DNA from: Catellatospora sp. IY07-71
Lineage (GTDB): Bacteria > Actinomycetota > Actinomycetes > Mycobacteriales > Micromonosporaceae
Reading direction: 5' to 3'
DNA: 64,000 nucleotides
Assembly: GCF_018326265.1 (NCBI RefSeq)
Contig: NZ_AP023360.1
Span: forward strand, 1,975,501 to 2,039,500
This document shows positions 1 to 7,777 of this stretch, one piece after another. Under the pieces are notes generated by a model. The model had not been told where the DNA came from. It was given only the letters and a program-made list of their open reading frames with translations, and made no database searches. A program made the translations under genes and the position numbers. Each line of letters opens with the position of its first letter. Position 1 is the first letter of the stretch.

Positions 1-489
1 CAGATGCTGGACCTGCAGGCGCGCACCGGCGGCATCGTGCTCGCCTTCATCGAGGTGCCCGACGACCAGGTCAACCGGTACGGCATCGCGTCGGTCGCCG
101 ACGCCGAGGCCGACTACGCCGACGTGGACAACGTCGTCCGGGTGACCGGCCTGGTGGAGAAGCCCGCCCGCGAGGAGGCCCCGAGCAACCTGGCCGTCGT
201 CGGCCGGTACGTGCTGCCCGGCAAGATCTTCGACGCGATCCGCCGCACCAAGCCCGGCAGCGGCGGCGAGATCCAGCTGACCGACGCCATGGCGCTGCTG
301 CTGACCGAGGGCACCCCGGTGCACGGCATCATCTACCGGGGCCACCGCTACGACACCGGCATGCCGCTCGGCTACCTGCAGGCCGTCGTGCAGCTCGCCA
401 GCGAGCGCGACGACCTCGGCCCGGCGTTCACCGAGTGGCTGAAGTCCTTCGTCGCCGGCCTCGACCGCAATGCGGGGAAGGCCGCCTGA
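1..489 (+). CDS. galU: UTP-glucose-1-phosphate uridylyltransferase, 3' part
   Basis: C-terminal 162 residues of GalU, the cytoplasmic enzyme that makes UDP-glucose from UTP and glucose 1-phosphate for wall polymers and polysaccharides. The frame is open from base 1, so the nucleotide-binding N-terminal half lies outside the window and the gene is cut by the window edge, not broken. Recognisable family stretches are RYGIASV, VTGLVEKP and GGEIQLTDAM, followed by the YDTGMPLGYLQA segment near the end. The stop is one base before the start of glp, so the two genes are probably co-transcribed. The order galU, moeA-like, rimJ, membrane protein is the one known from mycobacteria and corynebacteria. 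Confidence 0.95.
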   Translation, partial: QMLDLQARTGGIVLAFIEVPDDQVNRYGIASVADAEADYADVDNVVRVTGLVEKPAREEAPSNLAVVGRYVLPGKIFDAIRRTKPGSGGEIQLTDAMALLLTEGTPVHGIIYRGHRYDTGMPLGYLQAVVQLASERDDLGPAFTEWLKSFVAGLDRNAGKAA

Positions 490-490
490 C

Positions 491-1795
491 ATGACCGCCA
501 CGGTCAGGTCCACACCGGACCCCGTCCACCTCGACCCGGCTCCCGCCGAGGGCGAGCTGACGCCGCTCGCCGACTACCTGGGCAGTGTGCTGCGCAGGCT
601 GCGGGCGCTGCCGGCGTTGGACCTGGACCTGACCCAGGCGCACGGGAACGTGCTGGCCGACAACGTCGTGGCGGCGCACCCGTACCCGGCCTTCGACCAG
701 GCCGCGATCGACGGATACGCGGCCCGGTCGGAGGACATCGCCGCGGCCGCCGCCGGGCGGCCCGCCCGGCTGAACGTGGTGGGGGACCTCGCCGCGGCCA
801 GCTGGCGGCCCGCCCGGCTCACGCCCGGCACCTGCTTCTCCGTCGCGGCCGGGGCGGCGCTGCCGCTGGCCGCCGACGTCGTGGTGCCGATCGGCTGGAC
901 CGACCAGGGTATGGCCTCGGTCGAGGTGCACCGGGCCGCCAAGCGCGGCTACGGGGTGCGCCGCATCGGCGAGATCGTCGCCGAGGGCGCGGTGCTCGCC
1001 CGGGCCGGCACCACGGTCACCCCGGCGCTGGTCGGGGCACTGGCCGCGAGCGGCATCGGGCACGTCGTGGTGCGCCCGAGCCCGCGCGTGGTCATCGTCT
1101 CCACCGGCGACGAGCTGGTGGAGGCGGGCCGGGTGTCGCAGCCCGGCCAGGTCGTCGACGTCAACTCGCACGCCCTGACCGCGGCCACCGCCGAGGCGGG
1201 CGCGCACGCGTACCGCGTCGGGATCTGCGACGACGACCCGGAGGCGCTGCGGGCCCTGCTGGAGGACCAGACGCTGCGGGCCGACCTCATCATCACCACC
1301 GGCGGGTCCGGCACCGGCCCCGGCGACATGGTGCGGCGCATCCTGTCCCGGCGCGACGGCAGCCGGGCCGGGATGGTCAGCTTCACCGACGTGTCGCTGT
1401 ACCCCTGCGGCACGCTCGGCTTCGGCACCGTGGGCAGCACCGAGGAGGTGCCGATCGTGTGCCTGCCCGGCGAGCCCGGCGCGGCGCTGATCGGCTTCGA
1501 GGTGCTGGCCCGGCCGGTGATCCAGGTGCTGGCCGGGGCCGAGCCGGTGTTCCGGCCGTCCGTGCGCGGGCACCTGCTGGAGACCGTGGCCTCGCCGGGC
1601 GGCCTGCGCGAGTTCCGCCCGGCCCTGGTCGCCGAGCGCCGCGGGGGCGGCTACACCGTGCAGCCGCTGCCGGGCGGAGCCCGTACCCTGGCCGGTATGG
1701 CCGAGGCGAACGGACTTCTCGTGCTGGGTGAGCGGGTCACCAGCGCGGCGGCGGGCTCCACCGTGGACGTGCTGCTGCTGGACCGCAGGCGATGA
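491..1795 (+). CDS. glp: Gephyrin-like molybdotransferase Glp (MoeA family, probable divisome partner)
   Basis: 434-residue protein with MoeA/gephyrin domain order: N-terminal MoeA domain, a molybdopterin-binding domain (VVIVSTGDELVEAG near residue 200), and a C-terminal MoeA domain IV. In MoeA this fold inserts molybdate into molybdopterin. In corynebacteria the orthologue Glp binds FtsZ and a membrane receptor, GlpR, and acts in division. Here the binding loop reads TTGGSGTGPGDMV rather than the usual TSGGVSVGDYD, and the usual GLPGNP loop reads CLPGEP, so molybdenum chemistry may be weakened or lost (inference). The ATG at 491 follows the galU stop at once; an upstream in-frame start at 470 would overlap galU and is less likely. 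Confidence 0.85.
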   Translation: MTATVRSTPDPVHLDPAPAEGELTPLADYLGSVLRRLRALPALDLDLTQAHGNVLADNVVAAHPYPAFDQAAIDGYAARSEDIAAAAAGRPARLNVVGDLAAASWRPARLTPGTCFSVAAGAALPLAADVVVPIGWTDQGMASVEVHRAAKRGYGVRRIGEIVAEGAVLARAGTTVTPALVGALAASGIGHVVVRPSPRVVIVSTGDELVEAGRVSQPGQVVDVNSHALTAATAEAGAHAYRVGICDDDPEALRALLEDQTLRADLIITTGGSGTGPGDMVRRILSRRDGSRAGMVSFTDVSLYPCGTLGFGTVGSTEEVPIVCLPGEPGAALIGFEVLARPVIQVLAGAEPVFRPSVRGHLLETVASPGGLREFRPALVAERRGGGYTVQPLPGGARTLAGMAEANGLLVLGERVTSAAAGSTVDVLLLDRRR

Positions 1796-1862
1796 GCGAG
1801 CTTGCGAGCGAATCAGGTTTGACGTTTCCTCATGCTGCCGACGAGCGGAGCGAGGAGGCGGC

Positions 1863-2486
1863 ATGAACGTGGTGGGCTACCCGGCGGTGCTGACCGACGG
1901 GGACATCGTGCTGCGGCCGTACCGGCGGGGCGACGCGGCGCAGTGGGTCGAGGTGCGCAACTACAACGAGGCCTGGCTGCGACAGTGGGAGGCGACCCCG
2001 CCCGCGCCGTGGGCCGAGCTGAACTCGGCCGGGGCGTTCCACATGATCCGCCGGGCGATGCGCCGCGCCGCCCGCGACGGCGAGTCGATGCCCTTCGCGA
2101 TCTGCGTACGGGATCAGGGCCGGGAGCGTTTCGTCGGGCACATCAACCTGGGCAGCATCGTGCGCCGCGCGTTCTCGTCGGCGTACTGCGGCTACTGGAT
2201 CGACTCGCGGGTGGCCGGGCGCGGCATCATGCCCACGGCGCTCGCCCTCGTGGTCGACCACGCCTTCGGGCCGGGCCGCCTGCACCGCGTCGAGGTCAAC
2301 ATCCGGCCGGAGAACAAGCCCAGCCGGCGCGTGGTGGAGAAGCTCGGCTTCCGTGAGGAGGGTTACCACCCGCACTACATGTTCATCGACGGCGCCTGGC
2401 GTGACCACATCGGATACGCGCTCACCTGGGAGGACGTCGCCAAGGAGGGTGGCCTGACGGCCCGCTGGCGGCGCATGCGCGGCTGA
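1863..2486 (+). CDS. rimJ: RimJ-like GNAT N-acetyltransferase
   Basis: 207-residue GNAT protein of the RimJ/RimL type, which move an acetyl group from acetyl-CoA to the N-terminus of a protein, classically a ribosomal protein. Visible features are the LTDGDIVLRPYRRGDA start, the GYWIDSRVAGRGIMP acetyl-CoA loop and the NIRPENKPSRRVVEKLGFRE C-terminal motif. The ATG at 1863 is chosen because a GAGGAGG ribosome-binding site stands six bases before it and the family N-terminus begins here; the frame is open further upstream. It sits between glp and sepX, as in other actinobacteria. The real target is unknown. Confidence 0.85.
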   Translation: MNVVGYPAVLTDGDIVLRPYRRGDAAQWVEVRNYNEAWLRQWEATPPAPWAELNSAGAFHMIRRAMRRAARDGESMPFAICVRDQGRERFVGHINLGSIVRRAFSSAYCGYWIDSRVAGRGIMPTALALVVDHAFGPGRLHRVEVNIRPENKPSRRVVEKLGFREEGYHPHYMFIDGAWRDHIGYALTWEDVAKEGGLTARWRRMRG

Positions 2487-2616
2487 ATCGGGCCTCACCT
2501 TCACCGGTGTGGCGCTACCCGATCCGGTGATCACAACCGTAGGCTCCCCTTACTGGAAGTCTTACGGTGGCCGATCGATGGTCGGCTCGCCGCTTTAGGT
2601 GACGGGAGGGGTGAGG

Positions 2617-3417
2617 GTGCCGACCTCGGTGCTCCTCGCCGTCCTCGCCGCTGCGGGCCTGCTCGCTCTCGCCCCGGCGCTGGTGCGCCGGTACGACGCC
2701 ACCGAGCGGCTGGTGGCGGAGCGGGCGATCTCGACCGCGCGGGTGCTGTCGCGCCGGCGCCGCCGCCGCACCGTGCCCGGCCGCCGCCCGATCCGGCCGC
2801 CGCGGGCGGTGTGCGCCGCGCCCGTGTCCGCGCCGCCCGCCCAGCACACCGCCCGGCCGGGCCGCCGTCCCGGCGAGGACAGCCTGCCCGGCCCGGCCCG
2901 CACCGCGCTGCGCCTGGTCGGGCACGGTGAGCGGGCCCGGCCCCGGCCGCGCCGCCGCCACCGGCCCGCCGTGTACCGCCGCCGCCGGCTGCTCGCCGGG
3001 CTGGCCGTCCTGAACCTGGTGCAGCTGGCCGGAGTGGTGCTGGTCAGCCCCGGCTTTCTGATCAGCCTGTCGGTGACCGGGTCGGCCCTGCTGCTGTACG
3101 TCGCCCACCTGCGCGGCCAGGCGCTGCGTACCGCGCGGCGGCGCCGGGCCGAGGAGCGGCAGGCGCAGTGGCTCGCCGAGCAGCAGGCGCAGGTGCGGCT
3201 GGCCCAGCGCCGCCGCGCCGAGGCCCGCCGCGAGGCCGCCCGGCTGCTCCAGGAGGAGCTGCTGCGAGCCCAGGAGCGGCTGGCCGCCCTGCAGGCCCAG
3301 GCGGACTCGCTGGAGGCCGAGGCCGCGCCCCCGCCACCACGCGTGGCCACCATCTCCTACCGGGGCCGCCAGGGCGGGGTACGCGGCAAGCCGTACCACG
3401 CCGGGCCCGCGGCCTAG
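2617..3417 (+). CDS. sepX: Divisome membrane protein SepX/GlpR-like
   Basis: 266-residue membrane protein: a transmembrane helix at about residues 4-23, a basic, proline-rich linker, two further hydrophobic segments (about 125-143 and 147-163), then an Arg/Glu/Ala-rich coiled coil (about 170-240) and a short basic tail. This layout and its place after galU-glp-rimJ fit SepX of Streptomyces (needed for septum formation and sporulation) and GlpR of Corynebacterium (membrane receptor of Glp). It probably anchors Glp and division proteins at the membrane. The GTG at 2617 is preferred because GGGAGGGG lies six bases upstream; GTGs at 2599 and 2611 are in frame but poorly spaced. Identity rests mainly on context and topology. 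Confidence 0.75.
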   Translation: MPTSVLLAVLAAAGLLALAPALVRRYDATERLVAERAISTARVLSRRRRRRTVPGRRPIRPPRAVCAAPVSAPPAQHTARPGRRPGEDSLPGPARTALRLVGHGERARPRPRRRHRPAVYRRRRLLAGLAVLNLVQLAGVVLVSPGFLISLSVTGSALLLYVAHLRGQALRTARRRRAEERQAQWLAEQQAQVRLAQRRRAEARREAARLLQEELLRAQERLAALQAQADSLEAEAAPPPPRVATISYRGRQGGVRGKPYHAGPAA

Positions 3418-3524
3418 CGTCCCGGCCTTGATCGCGATCTCGTGCCAGGAAGTGTGGTCCAGCCGCACCTTCCGACACGAACCGCCGATCTTCGCGACGT
3501 GATCCACGACGCAGGGGGTAGTGA

Positions 3525-3554
3525 TTCGCGAACGCCCGGCAGACCTGCTAACCT
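3525..3554 (+). promoter_or_regulatory. Possible promoter of tRNA-Ala
   Basis: A TAACCT hexamer at 3549-3554 fits an actinobacterial -10 box; a weak TTCGCG at 3525-3530 is 18 bases upstream. The tRNA starts 28 bases after the -10. Seen by eye only. Confidence 0.35.
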
Positions 3555-3582
3555 TGGCCGGTCCGTTACGGCGGGCCGACTC

Positions 3583-3659
3583 GGGGACGTGGCGCAGCCC
3601 GGTAGCGCACCTCGTTCGCATCGAGGGGGTCAGGGGTTCGAATCCCCTCGTCTCCACCA
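3583..3659 (+). tRNA. tRNA-Ala (anticodon CGC)
   Basis: A 77-base cloverleaf with 7-bp acceptor stem (GGGGACG/CGTCTCC), a 4-bp D stem, a 5-bp anticodon stem with loop TTCGCAT, a 5-base variable loop and a T arm with TTCGAAT. The anticodon CGC reads GCG codons. Acceptor base pair 3:70 is G:U, the known alanine identity element. The 3' CCA is encoded (3657-3659). A strong hairpin follows seven bases later. Confidence 0.95.
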
Positions 3660-3665
3660 GAGTCA

Positions 3666-3695
3666 GAAGCCGCCTCCCAGCCGGGAGGCGGCTTC
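3666..3695 (+). terminator. Hairpin terminator after tRNA-Ala
   Basis: Perfect 13-bp stem (3666-3678 with 3683-3695) around a 4-base loop, followed by a few T residues. Its place right after the tRNA suggests a factor-independent terminator. It can also serve pmt, which converges from the right. Confidence 0.85.
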
Positions 3696-3771
3696 TTCCG
3701 TATCCGGCCCACCCTGGACACGAAGAAGGCCCGCAGCGCGCGCCACGGGCCTTCTCACGCCGTCTATCGCG

Positions 3772-5298
3772 TCAGATCCACAGGTTGCCCAGGATCATGC
3801 GCTTGTTCCAGTCGACGTAGGGGATCGACTCGCCCACGTAGATCGGGTAGAACAGCGCGAAGTTGATGACCACCAGCAGCACGAACGCGCCGAACAGCAC
3901 CGAGCCGATCAGCTGCCGGTTCTCGTCGACCGGCTTGCCCGGCGGCGCCGTCATGATCGCACCGAACACGAACACCACGGCCAGGATCAGGAACGGCTCG
4001 GCCGGCAGGGCGTAGAAGTAGAACATCGTGCGGTTCGGGAAGAAGAACCACGGCACCAGCGCGAACGCGGTCATCGCCAGGATCGCGCCGGCCCGCCAGT
4101 CGCGGCGGGCGATGCCGAACCAGATCGTCGCGCCGATCGCGGGCAGGAAGCTCCACCACAGCAGCGGCGTGCCGAGCAGCAGCACCTCCGCCGCGCACTG
4201 CTCCACCCCGCAGCCCGGGTCGCCGGACCAGTAGAACGCCACCGGGCGGCCCAGCAGCAGCCACTGGATCGGCGCCCAGTGCCCCGCCGACTGGTAGGTG
4301 TGCTCCGAGCTGAGGCCTTCGTGGAACTTGAGCGCCTCGGTGTGGTAGTACCACAGGCTGGACAGCCAGTTCGGCGACCAGTCGCGGTAGTAGCCGCCCT
4401 CGTTCAGGATCCAGCCGCTCCAGGTGGCCACGTAGACGCCGAGCACGATCGGGATCGCGGCCAGCACCCAGCCGCCCTCGTCGAGGATCGCGTCGCGGAT
4501 CGGGTGGCGTACGCCGACGGCCCGCCGGGCGCCGACCTCCCACCACATCACCAGCAGCACGAACACCGGCGCGAAGGCGAGCGCCGACCACTTCACGCCG
4601 AGCGCGCAGCCGAGCATCACGGCCGCCAGCAGCCGCCACCACGGCACCGCGAACGCCGGGCGGCTGCCCTTGCCCCGGCCCGCCGGGTCGCCGCCCGCCT
4701 CGACGAAGCGCAGCCACCGCATCCGGCGCTGGTCGCGGTCGAGCACCAGCGCGCCGAACGCGGCCAGGATGAAGAACATCAGGAACATGTCCAGCAGCGC
4801 CGTGCGCGAGAGCACGAAGTGCATGCCGTCGAACGCCATCAGCAGGCCCGCCGCGCAGCCCAGCACCACCGAGCCGAACATGCGCATCGCGATCCGGGTG
4901 AACATCAGCACCGACACGGTGCCGAACACCGCCGCCGCCAGGCGCCAGCCCGCCTCGTGGTAGCCGAGGACCTGCTCACCCAGCCCGATGATCCACTTGC
5001 CGAGCGGCGGGTGCACCACATAGCCGGCCGTGTTGTTCTTCTCGTCCCACTCGAACCCCTTCTCCCACAGCCAGTGGGCGTCGGTGGCGTAGTAGGTCTC
5101 ATCGAAGATCTTTCCCGGCGGGCGGGCCAGGTTGTACATGCGCAACACGCCCGCGAGGAAGGTGACCGCCAGCGCCGCCAGCCACGCGTACGGGTCGAGC
5201 CGCTGCTCAAGGGGCAGCAGGCGCCGCCGCACGACGCTGAGCACGTGCGGCTCGGTAGAGGTGGGCGCCTGCTGGGGCGCCGTCGCCGTCTGGGTCAC
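3772..5298 (-). CDS. pmt: Dolichyl-phosphate-mannose-protein mannosyltransferase (GT39)
   Basis: 508-residue multi-spanning membrane enzyme that moves mannose from polyprenyl-phosphate-mannose to Ser/Thr of exported proteins (orthologue of mycobacterial Rv1002c, about 520 residues). The first hydrophobic helix (WLAALAVTFLAGVLRMYNLA) is followed by the external loop with the acidic pair in IFDETYYATDAHWLW, which in the family carries the catalytic Asp-Glu. The C-terminal half is a series of hydrophobic helices. The GTG at 5298 gives a short polar N-terminus; the open frame continues upstream only as antisense of rsmI. It is divergent from rsmI, as in mycobacteria. Confidence 0.92.
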   Translation of the reverse strand: MTQTATAPQQAPTSTEPHVLSVVRRRLLPLEQRLDPYAWLAALAVTFLAGVLRMYNLARPPGKIFDETYYATDAHWLWEKGFEWDEKNNTAGYVVHPPLGKWIIGLGEQVLGYHEAGWRLAAAVFGTVSVLMFTRIAMRMFGSVVLGCAAGLLMAFDGMHFVLSRTALLDMFLMFFILAAFGALVLDRDQRRMRWLRFVEAGGDPAGRGKGSRPAFAVPWWRLLAAVMLGCALGVKWSALAFAPVFVLLVMWWEVGARRAVGVRHPIRDAILDEGGWVLAAIPIVLGVYVATWSGWILNEGGYYRDWSPNWLSSLWYYHTEALKFHEGLSSEHTYQSAGHWAPIQWLLLGRPVAFYWSGDPGCGVEQCAAEVLLLGTPLLWWSFLPAIGATIWFGIARRDWRAGAILAMTAFALVPWFFFPNRTMFYFYALPAEPFLILAVVFVFGAIMTAPPGKPVDENRQLIGSVLFGAFVLLVVINFALFYPIYVGESIPYVDWNKRMILGNLWI

Positions 5299-5382
5299 GG
5301 TACGGATCGTAGGCTGAAAAACTCCGAATCCGCTCCCTCGGTTCACCGCGGGCGCGAAATGTATGGAACGAAGGTGGAACTG

Positions 5383-6216
5383 ATGGCCGAAACCGGCGGT
5401 CTGGTGCTCTGCGGCGCGCCCCTCGGCAACCCCGCGGACGCCTCCCAGCGGCTGCGTGCGGTGCTCGCCGAGGCCGACCTCGTCGCGGCGGAGGACACCC
5501 GGCGGCTGCTCCGGCTCGCCAAGGACCTCGACGTCGCCGTCGGCGGCCGGATCGTCTCCTACTTCGAGGGCAACGAGGAACGGCGTACCCCCGAGCTGGT
5601 CGAGGCCATGCGCGAGGGTCAGCGCGTCGCCCTCGTCACCGACGGCGGCATGCCCAGCGTCAGCGACCCCGGCTACCGGCTCGTCGCCGCCGCGCTGGCC
5701 GCGGGCCTGCCGGTGACCTGCGCCCCCGGCCCCAGCGCCGTCACCACCGCGCTGGCCCTGTCCGGGCTGCCCTGCGACCGCTTCTGCTTCGAGGGCTTCC
5801 TCCCGCGCAAGGGCGGCGAACGCCGCGCCCGCCTGGCCGCCCTGGCCACCGAGGAGCGCACCCTGGTCCTGTTCGAGTCCACCCACCGCATCGCCGACAC
5901 CCTGGCCGACCTGGTGGCCGCCTTCGGCGGCGACCGCCGCGCCGCCCTGTGCCGCGAGCTGACCAAGACCTACGAGGAGATCCGCCGCGCCACCCTCGCC
6001 GAACTGACCGAGACCGACGAGTTCCGCGGCGAACTCACCCTCGTCATCGCCGGCGCCACCCCCACCCCCGCCACCCGCCCCACCGACGAGACCCTGCTCG
6101 CCGAAATCGAGTCCCACATCGCCGCCGGCCTCTCCCGCCGCGACGCCGCCACCGCCGTAGCCACCGCCCACAACCTCCCCCGCCGCGACATCTACCCCCT
6201 CACCACCCGCCGCTGA
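5383..6216 (+). CDS. rsmI: 16S rRNA (cytidine1402-2'-O)-methyltransferase RsmI
   Basis: 277-residue SAM-dependent methyltransferase of the tetrapyrrole-methylase fold that 2'-O-methylates C1402 of 16S rRNA in the decoding centre. Family motifs visible: LVLCGAPLGNPADAS near the start, AEDTRRLLRL, SYFEGNE, LVTDGGMPSVSDPGY and FEGFLPRKGGER. The ATG at 5383 is chosen because AAGGTGG lies five bases upstream and the product then starts like other RsmI proteins; an in-frame ATG at 5359 lacks a ribosome-binding site. The open frame extends far upstream across the tRNA, but that part is noise. Confidence 0.93.
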   Translation: MAETGGLVLCGAPLGNPADASQRLRAVLAEADLVAAEDTRRLLRLAKDLDVAVGGRIVSYFEGNEERRTPELVEAMREGQRVALVTDGGMPSVSDPGYRLVAAALAAGLPVTCAPGPSAVTTALALSGLPCDRFCFEGFLPRKGGERRARLAALATEERTLVLFESTHRIADTLADLVAAFGGDRRAALCRELTKTYEEIRRATLAELTETDEFRGELTLVIAGATPTPATRPTDETLLAEIESHIAAGLSRRDAATAVATAHNLPRRDIYPLTTRR

Positions 6217-6227
6217 CCCGCCCAAAA

Positions 6228-6304
6228 ACGTCGATCTTGCGTGAACTGTGGGTGCGACACGCCCTTTCCGGGCATATCCCTAACAGTTCGCGCAAGATCG
6301 ACGT
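6228..6304. repeat. Long inverted repeat between convergent genes
   Basis: Arms of 22 bases (6228-6249 and 6283-6304) with one mismatch, around a 33-base loop. It lies 11 bases after rsmI and 27 bases before the stop of the leftward gene, so it can act as a two-way terminator. A GATC tetramer is near the outer end of each arm, as in the elements at 30670, 30775, 36128 and 49283. Confidence 0.85.
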
Positions 6305-6331
6305 GATCTTGGTGGTGGGGGTGGGGTGGGG

Positions 6332-7471
6332 TCAGAAGGTGGCGGCTAGGAAGCCGATGGTGATGAGGAGAGGGCCGGCGAAGGCGAGGCCGACGGCGGC
6401 CAGGCGCTGGCGGCGTTCGGGCAGGCGGAGCGCGCCGGTGGCGAAGACGATGGCGACCGAGCAGAGCAGGACCAGCGACAGGCCGACGATCCAGCGCAGG
6501 TGCAGGCCGCCGGTGCCGTTGGTGACGTACGCCCGGTGGCTGTTGTCACCGACCATGCGCGCGGGCGCGCTCAGGCCCTCGGCCTGTCCGGGCGGGCCCA
6601 GCACGTCGACCGAGACGGCGGTGAAGTCGCGGGTGGGGGTGGCGAACTCGCCGACACAGCGCTGCAGCAGCCCGCTGCCCGCACAGCTGGTGACGGTGAG
6701 CGTGCCGGCCCGGCCGTGCCCCAGCGCCAGCCACAGCGGCTCCGCGCTGACCCAGCTGAAGAACGCCGCGAGCAGCGCGAACAGGATGAGCAGCGGCATC
6801 GCGACCCGGGCCCGCCGGGGCGCGCGCGGCGGCCTGCCCCGCTTTGCCGCGGGGCGGGGCTCGGTGCGCACCTTGCCGCCGTGCAGCCGCGGGTCGACCC
6901 ACGGCTCGCGCGGCACCTCCTGCACCGGCATGGTGAACGCCTCGGTGGGCGCTTGCTGGTGTGGCGGCTGCGGCACGGCGGCGAGTTCGAGCGGGGCCTG
7001 GTGGGCGGTGTCGGAGCCGGGCTGACCCGGCAGGGCCGGACCGTGCTGGGCGCGCACCACCTCGGCCGGGATGGCGGGCCCGGCCGGCAGAGTGCCGCCC
7101 GCGACGGTGCCCGCCGGATACACGACCCCGTGCACCACCGCCGTCGAGGAGTGCGGCAGGTCCTCGTCGAAGCCGTCGGTGAGCGCGTACTGGTCGAAGA
7201 CCTCGTCGGGGTCGGGCCACGGGGCGGCCGTGGCGAACCGGGGCGGGAGCCCGCCGGGTTCGGGCAGGTCGAGATCGAACCGCCCGGTGGGCTCGCCGAG
7301 CCACGACGGGTGCTCCCGCTCGGAGGCGTGCGCCGGTTCCAGCCGGATCACGCGCCTGCCCGGAGCCGCGGACGGAGCCTGCCCGGCCGGTCCCGTGCCG
7401 CCGGGGTCCGGACTGGCCGCGACGCCTTCCGCGACGGCCACACCGGGCGTGACGTTTTCCGCGACGGCCAC
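6332..7471 (-). CDS. Unknown membrane protein with long proline-rich N-terminus
   Basis: 379 residues, no family recognised. Residues 1-220 are polar and rich in Pro, Ala and Gly; then a basic patch ([14 protein letters not shown]), a transmembrane helix ([16 protein letters not shown]), an extracytoplasmic stretch of about 90 residues with two cysteines in [18 protein letters not shown], and two more hydrophobic helices at the C-terminus. The extracytoplasmic part may be held by that cysteine pair. The GTG at 7471 is the first start in this frame, but the frame stays open to a TAG at 7646 and a second frame starts with ATG at 7665, so the N-terminus may be mis-assigned or frameshifted. It converges with rsmI. 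Confidence 0.6.
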   Translation of the reverse strand: MAVAENVTPGVAVAEGVAASPDPGGTGPAGQAPSAAPGRRVIRLEPAHASEREHPSWLGEPTGRFDLDLPEPGGLPPRFATAAPWPDPDEVFDQYALTDGFDEDLPHSSTAVVHGVVYPAGTVAGGTLPAGPAIPAEVVRAQHGPALPGQPGSDTAHQAPLELAAVPQPPHQQAPTEAFTMPVQEVPREPWVDPRLHGGKVRTEPRPAAKRGRPPRAPRRARVAMPLLILFALLAAFFSWVSAEPLWLALGHGRAGTLTVTSCAGSGLLQRCVGEFATPTRDFTAVSVDVLGPPGQAEGLSAPARMVGDNSHRAYVTNGTGGLHLRWIVGLSLVLLCSVAIVFATGALRLPERRQRLAAVGLAFAGPLLITIGFLAATF

Positions 7472-7480
7472 ACCGGGCGG
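7421..7480. repeat. Tandem 30-bp duplication at the N-terminus
   Basis: Two adjacent 30-bp units (7421-7450 and 7451-7480) differing at three bases. In the leftward frame they encode the near-repeated decapeptides [10 protein letters not shown] and [10 protein letters not shown] at the start of the unknown membrane protein. The unit length keeps the frame. Confidence 0.8.
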
Positions 7481-7777
7481 TGCGGCCTCCGGTGGGGCCG
7501 GGGGCGGGTACAGGGCGACCAGGCCCGGGGCGGTGGCGGGCAGGACGGCGGGGAGTGCTCGCCCGGCCAGGAGGGACGGTGGTCGTCGCGGGGTGATCGG
7601 GCCCGGTCGGGCTCGATCCGCGCGGTGGATTCGACGGGCGCGAGGCTATCGACGTTATCCCTCATACCTGGTCATTTCACTCCAGTCGGACACTCGACAG
7701 CCGGATTTGCCGGGCGTGTCGCCCGAGGTGTCAACCGGTGCACGGGCCAGGCACGGGCTTCACTACGCTGGTTCGTT

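Noticed and set aside
3442-5382. Upstream 640 residues of the frame that ends in rsmI
   Set aside because: The frame crosses tRNA-Ala, its terminator and the pmt gene in antisense; only the part from 5383 is coding.
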